64,000 bases of DNA, taken from contig NZ_JAMXST010000005.1 of assembly GCF_024124905.1 (NCBI RefSeq), positions 186,001 through 250,000 on the forward strand. The letters run 5' to 3'. Both the position numbers and the translations under genes were made by a program. The notes under the pieces were generated by a model, which was not told the DNA's origin, did no database searches, and saw only the letters and a program-made list of their open reading frames with translations. Shown here piece by piece: positions 60,511 through 64,000 of the stretch. Each line of letters begins with the position of its first letter. Positions within the stretch are counted from its first letter, which is position 1. Origin of the DNA: Cellulosimicrobium cellulans. Lineage in GTDB: Bacteria; Actinomycetota; Actinomycetes; Actinomycetales; Cellulomonadaceae.

Positions 60511-61629
60511 TCAGGGAACCCGGAGGATCCGCACCGGGTCCCGTCGAGCGGCGACGACCGCGGGAGGGACCGCGCCGACGACGCAGACGGCCAGGGCGAG
60601 CACCGCGACGCCGACCAGGAACGACGCTGACGGGAGCTCGCCCGCGAGCACGACCACCGTCGCCGCGCCTGCCGCCGCGCCGAAGGCCACTCCCAGGGAC
60701 GCCGCGACCGCCGTCTGGACGAGCACGAGGACCACGATCGCGCTGCGCGTCGCGCCGAGCGCACGTCGTCGTCCGAAGTCCCGTCGCCGGGCCGAGACCG
60801 CACCGAACACCGTCGCGCACACGATCACGAGGCCGACGGCGAGGACCGTCGTCATGAGCCGTCGCGACGCCGCGCCGAGCTGACCGGCGACGACGTCCCG
60901 CAGCGCGATCGCACCCGTGGGTTCCTCGACCACGACGCCACCGGGCGACCGTGCGGGCAGCACGTCGGGGAGCAGCCGCGCCAGCGCGGGGACGGTCGCG
61001 ACGTCGCGCGCCATCGCGTAGACGTAGCGCACCTCGTGACCCGCCGGGTCGGTGGCGACGAGCGCCGTCTCGCGCAGCGACGCGAGCGGACCCGCCGCGT
61101 CGACCACCCCGACGACCTCCCACGACCGCACGCCGTCGGTGAGGACGCCGACCCCGTCCACGAGCCCCAGCGCTCTCGCCGCGTCCACGCCGACGACGGC
61201 CTCGCCCTCCGCCGGCGCGCGCCCGGAGACCGTACCGACGTCGGCGGGAAGAGACCCGTACAGAGCCCGCAGCGGGACGACGTCACGCGCCGTGGCGTTC
61301 GCGTTGCGCACGTCCGTCGCCGAACCGGTCCCGAAGGCCCATGTGACGCCGTCGATCCGTGCCAGGGCCGCGACGCCGTCCGCGGCGACGCCGGCGTCGC
61401 CCTTGGCGTCCGCCGCCGTGACCAGTCGCGTACCGGTCGAGTCGATCGTCGCCATGACGGCGCGCTCCCCCGCCGCAGACTGCCCGGTCGTCGCGAGCAC
61501 GACGAGGCAGACGACGGCGACGACGACCGCCGTCGTGAGGGTCGCGACCGGTTGCGCCAACGCGGACCGGACGCCGTCGCGGACGAGCGCCGTCGGACGT
61601 GGGCTGCCGGGCGCGCGGGACGTGCTCAC
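60511..61629 (-). CDS. ABC transporter permease (MacB/FtsX-type)
   Basis: A 372-residue membrane protein with one N-terminal segment (ALAQPVATLTTAVVVAVVCLVVLAT), a large extracellular domain (40-250) and three C-terminal segments, the FtsX/MacB layout. The cytoplasmic loop SARRRDFGRRRALGATRSAIVVLVL is the typical FtsX coupling motif, and AARRDPVRILRVP the typical end. The GTG start overlaps the ATPase stop as GTGA. Works with the ATPase and the periplasmic adaptor upstream; probably exports a peptide or lipid-like molecule or exerts force on the envelope. Confidence 0.87.
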   Translation of the reverse strand: MSTSRAPGSPRPTALVRDGVRSALAQPVATLTTAVVVAVVCLVVLATTGQSAAGERAVMATIDSTGTRLVTAADAKGDAGVAADGVAALARIDGVTWAFGTGSATDVRNANATARDVVPLRALYGSLPADVGTVSGRAPAEGEAVVGVDAARALGLVDGVGVLTDGVRSWEVVGVVDAAGPLASLRETALVATDPAGHEVRYVYAMARDVATVPALARLLPDVLPARSPGGVVVEEPTGAIALRDVVAGQLGAASRRLMTTVLAVGLVIVCATVFGAVSARRRDFGRRRALGATRSAIVVLVLVQTAVAASLGVAFGAAAGAATVVVLAGELPSASFLVGVAVLALAVCVVGAVPPAVVAARRDPVRILRVP

Positions 61630-62270
61630 GAGAGCACCAGCCGGTGGTCCGCCTCGGCCGCGAGCTCCTCGTCGTGCGTCGCGACCACCACGGTCGCGCC
61701 GTCGCGCGCGTGCTCGACGAGCGCCTCCCACACGACACGCGCCGACGCGTGATCGAGGTTCCCGGTCGGCTCGTCGCCGAAGAGGACGCGCGGCGACGTG
61801 AGCAGCGCGCGGCACAGAGCGACGCGCTGCGCCTGGCCTCCGGAGATCTCGCCGGGTCGGTGGGTCGCCCGGTGTCCGACGCCGAACCTCGCCAGGAGCT
61901 CCTCGGCCCGCGACCGTGCGGCACGAGTCCCCATCCCGGCGAAGAGCGCCGACTCGCACACGTTGTCCAGGATCGAACGCGCCGGGTCGAGCATCGCGTC
62001 CTGGAACACGAAACCGACGTGGGCAGCGCGCAGTCGTGCCGCCTCCGCGTCTGCCAGGCCCGACGCCGGCTCGCCGTCCCACAGCACCTCGCCGCTCTCG
62101 GCACGCAGCATCAGGGCGAGCACGTACAGCAGCGTCGACTTGCCCGACCCGGACGGCCCCGTCACGGCAGTCACGGCACCGGGCGCGAAGGCGGTCGTCA
62201 GGTCGTCGATGACGGGCGGCGTGCCGTGGCGGTACGCGAACGTCAGACCGTCCGTCGCCAGGACGGTCAC
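61626..62270 (-). CDS. ABC transporter ATP-binding protein (MacB/LolD-type)
   Basis: A 214-residue cytoplasmic ATPase. Walker A is GPSGSGKST, the Q-loop VGFVFQDAMLD, the signature EISGGQAQRVALCRALL, Walker B VLFGDEPTGNLD and the switch His ATHDEEL. The EPTGNLD form and size are those of LolD/MacB-type transporters. The GTG start overlaps the adaptor stop and its own stop overlaps the permease start, so all are coupled. Confidence 0.94.
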   Translation of the reverse strand: MTVLATDGLTFAYRHGTPPVIDDLTTAFAPGAVTAVTGPSGSGKSTLLYVLALMLRAESGEVLWDGEPASGLADAEAARLRAAHVGFVFQDAMLDPARSILDNVCESALFAGMGTRAARSRAEELLARFGVGHRATHRPGEISGGQAQRVALCRALLTSPRVLFGDEPTGNLDHASARVVWEALVEHARDGATVVVATHDEELAAEADHRLVLS

Positions 62271-63403
62271 CCCGTGTCCGCCTCGAAGAGTCGGACGACG
62301 TCGCCGACCTCGACGCCCTCCACCACCGAACGGCCCGAACCGCTCGACACGATCGTCACCGCGGCCTCGCGCCCGTCGGCGGTGCCGTCCTCCACGACGA
62401 CCTGCACGGAGCCGTCCGCCCGCGTGCGCAGCGCCGCGGCGGGCACCGTAGGCCCGGTCGCCTCCTCGACGACGACGATCTCTCCGTCGAGGACGACGGA
62501 CGCGACCACGTCAGCGGATGGCGCAGGTCCGCCGCCGGCGGTCCCGCCCTCGACGGCCCGCACGACGTCGAGCGCGGCGCAGTCCGACCCGCACACCGGG
62601 CCTCCGTCGGGCGCCGTGAGCAGCAGCCGCAGCGACCCGTCGCTCGTGCTCGTCGCGGACGAGATCGTGGCGTCCCAGGTCGACTCGCCGCTCCGCACGC
62701 GCGCAGGACCGCTCGTGGGGACGAGCGACGCCTGCTCGACGCTCAGCACCATCTCGAAGACCGGGTCCCCGGTGATCGTCGACACCAGGCGCTCGCCCGG
62801 CGCGAGCACCGCGCCGACGACCACACCCGGATCGAGCACGATCCTGGCCGGGAGGTCGGTGACGAAGTAGACGTCGCCCGTGCGCACGACACCGTCGACC
62901 GGGAACCCGGCATCCTTCTGCCACGCGCGCACCGCGCGCTCGGTCGCGGGCCCGAAGACGCCGTCGCCGCGACGCGCCGTCAGGTACCCGGCCTCGCGGA
63001 GGTACGCCTGGAGCTGGGCGACGTCCTGCCCCTCGGTACCCGCGCCGAGGTCGCGGAAGGCGGGCACACTGCCCGCGAGGACGACGACGGGGCGCAGCCC
63101 GACCGTGAGGAGCCGGTCCCCGGCCGCGACCGTCGCGCCCGGCTCCACGTCGACCGTCGTGACCGTGCCGGTACTCGCCCCGGCAACGAGGTCCGCCGTC
63201 GGCCAGGTCACCGTGACGGGCACGCTCACTGAGTGCCCGACGGTCTCCTCCGCCACGGTGTAGGTGAGCGCCTCCACCGAGGCGGTCTCGACCGTGGGCG
63301 GGGCGAGCGTCGCTCGCCCCGCCCACGCTCCGGCGCCGAGCGCCACCAGCACCGCGAGGACCCAGCCCGTCGTGGTGCGCCACGACCGACGTGCCGCTCT
63401 CAC
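62267..63403 (-). CDS. Periplasmic adaptor-like protein with peptidoglycan-binding domain
   Basis: A 378-residue exported protein with an N-terminal membrane anchor (WVLAVLVALGAGAWAG). VETASVEALTYTVAEETVGHSVSV and the lipoyl-like VTTVDVEPGATVAAGDRLLTV are shared with MacA/HlyD adaptors. Inserted at about 118-175 is a PG_binding_1 domain (GTEGQDVAQLQAYLREAGYLTARRGDGVFGPATERAVRAWQKDAG). The second half is beta-rich with a CGSDC pair. In a Gram-positive cell this domain could fix the pump to the wall. First of the three ABC genes; 55 bp after the lipoprotein gene. Confidence 0.85.
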   Translation of the reverse strand: MRAARRSWRTTTGWVLAVLVALGAGAWAGRATLAPPTVETASVEALTYTVAEETVGHSVSVPVTVTWPTADLVAGASTGTVTTVDVEPGATVAAGDRLLTVGLRPVVVLAGSVPAFRDLGAGTEGQDVAQLQAYLREAGYLTARRGDGVFGPATERAVRAWQKDAGFPVDGVVRTGDVYFVTDLPARIVLDPGVVVGAVLAPGERLVSTITGDPVFEMVLSVEQASLVPTSGPARVRSGESTWDATISSATSTSDGSLRLLLTAPDGGPVCGSDCAALDVVRAVEGGTAGGGPAPSADVVASVVLDGEIVVVEEATGPTVPAAALRTRADGSVQVVVEDGTADGREAAVTIVSSGSGRSVVEGVEVGDVVRLFEADTG

Positions 63404-63458
63404 GGAGCCGTCCTGCCGCGTCGGGCTCGACTCCTAGCGTCTCGCTCCGGTGCCGAGA

Positions 63459-64000
63459 TCACGACCCGAGCCCCGCCGGTGGGTCGCTGAGATCAGGAGA
63501 GAAGACGATTCCGGACTCGACACAGATCCCCTTGAGCCGGAACCACTCCGACTCCTCGATCTCGGGATCCTGCTCGTAGAGGTCCATGTAGGGCGCCCAG
63601 ACCTCCTCGCCGGCGTCGAACCCCTCGACCCACGACGCCTTCGACGGCGGATCCGGCAGGTCGTACCCCTGCGCCGCGAGGCACTCCCACGTCTCGACGG
63701 ACTGGTCGTAGACCGTCCCCGTCGGATAGTCGACGAAGCCGGCGAGCGGCTCGGACTCCTCCCAGCACTCGTAGGCCGCGGCCTGGAGCCGCTCGACCTG
63801 CGCGGGCGGCACGCCGTCCGCCGAGTAGCTCGCGCTCCCGTCGACCTCGGCCTGCGCGTACGGCAGCCCACGTTCTCCCATGCACGCGGCGACGGCACGA
63901 TCGAGCCGCTCGTGGGCCTGCAGGGTCTCGAGCATCCACCCCGGCTGCGCGTAGGACGCCGTGGGTGCCGGAGCAGGGAGCTCCGCGGTGCACGCCGTGG
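63459..64000 (-). CDS. Putative lipoprotein (partial at window end)
   Basis: The frame is open to the right edge. Before the first visible ATG (63935) it reads TACTAELPAPAPTASYAQPGW, and the Cys near the edge could be a lipobox cysteine with the signal peptide outside the window. The mature part (about 175 residues) is acidic and aromatic, with four Cys residues (AACMGERGLPYAQ, YECWEESEPLAGFVDYPTG, WECLAAQGYDLPDPPSKASWV, GICVESGIVFS) that could form two disulfides. I do not recognise a family with a known function. Being upstream of the adaptor on the same strand, it may belong to the ABC operon. Confidence 0.7.
   Translation of the reverse strand, partial: TACTAELPAPAPTASYAQPGWMLETLQAHERLDRAVAACMGERGLPYAQAEVDGSASYSADGVPPAQVERLQAAAYECWEESEPLAGFVDYPTGTVYDQSVETWECLAAQGYDLPDPPSKASWVEGFDAGEEVWAPYMDLYEQDPEIEESEWFRLKGICVESGIVFSPDLSDPPAGLGS

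Overview
The window is about 74% G+C by eye, with many GTG starts, four-base ATGA/GTGA gene overlaps, an HspR/HAIR-controlled dnaK operon, an IdeR/DmdR-type iron box and many glycoside-degradation genes. This points to a high-GC actinobacterium of the Cellulomonadaceae/Promicromonosporaceae kind (Cellulosimicrobium-like). The genus is inference; the phylum is well supported. It reads as chromosome, with one small remnant of a mobile element.

Layout. 0-4.7 kb: the end of L-lactate dehydrogenase, a DUF1992 gene divergent from a TetR regulator, then a scar of foreign DNA. The scar holds a low-GC DUF4062 gene and a 5'-truncated, frameshifted tyrosine integrase that stops 70 bp from the 3' end of tRNA-Ser(CGA). 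4.7-10.4 kb: an iron-siderophore gene pair under an iron box, then a translationally coupled trio of DUF4956 membrane protein, VTC-fold protein and Asp/Gly-rich repeat lipoprotein. 11-15.6 kb: sirtuin, tadA, upp, a Cys-rich mini-ORF before a winged-helix regulator, and an NAD(P)-binding protein. 15.6-21 kb: a 1336-residue sigma factor fused to an anti-sigma-type zinc finger, membrane segments and a large surface part ending in a chitin-binding-like module; beside it lies a degenerate GGDEF gene. 22-28.9 kb: dnaK-grpE-dnaJ-hspR, an alanyl-tRNA synthetase reduced to its core, and a protein with four cold-shock domains. 29-37.5 kb: secreted GH18 chitinase, membrane metallopeptidase, amino-acid permease, and a TetR/epoxide-hydrolase-like pair. 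37.5-48 kb: aspartase and a LacI-controlled sugar ABC importer with GH3 and GH43 glycosidases. 48-64 kb: PrsW protease, an XRE-cupin/BenE pair, a MarR-controlled flavin oxidoreductase pair (one a two-enzyme fusion), a ROK/ChbG/GPH sugar cluster, an acyltransferase, and a MacAB-like ABC operon with a lipoprotein.

How the parts may work together. Chitinase, ChbG-type deacetylase, GPH transporter, ABC importer and GH3/GH43 enzymes suggest life on plant or fungal polysaccharides. The fused sigma factor could report such polymers at the cell surface. Local regulators (TetR, LacI, MarR, XRE-cupin, HspR) sit next to their targets with visible palindromic operators.

The least expected signal is in the intergenic DNA. 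Several gaps are built from a short word repeated in both orientations. One family has an exact 21-bp period, recurs at four places, and supplies the stop codons of convergent genes. A second family occurs at two convergent junctions 2.5 kb apart. A hairpin element of roughly 200 bp is nearly identical at 10.9 kb and 48.0 kb. At least nine genes also carry a TANNNT hexamer ending 6-8 nt before the start codon, which suggests leaderless transcription.
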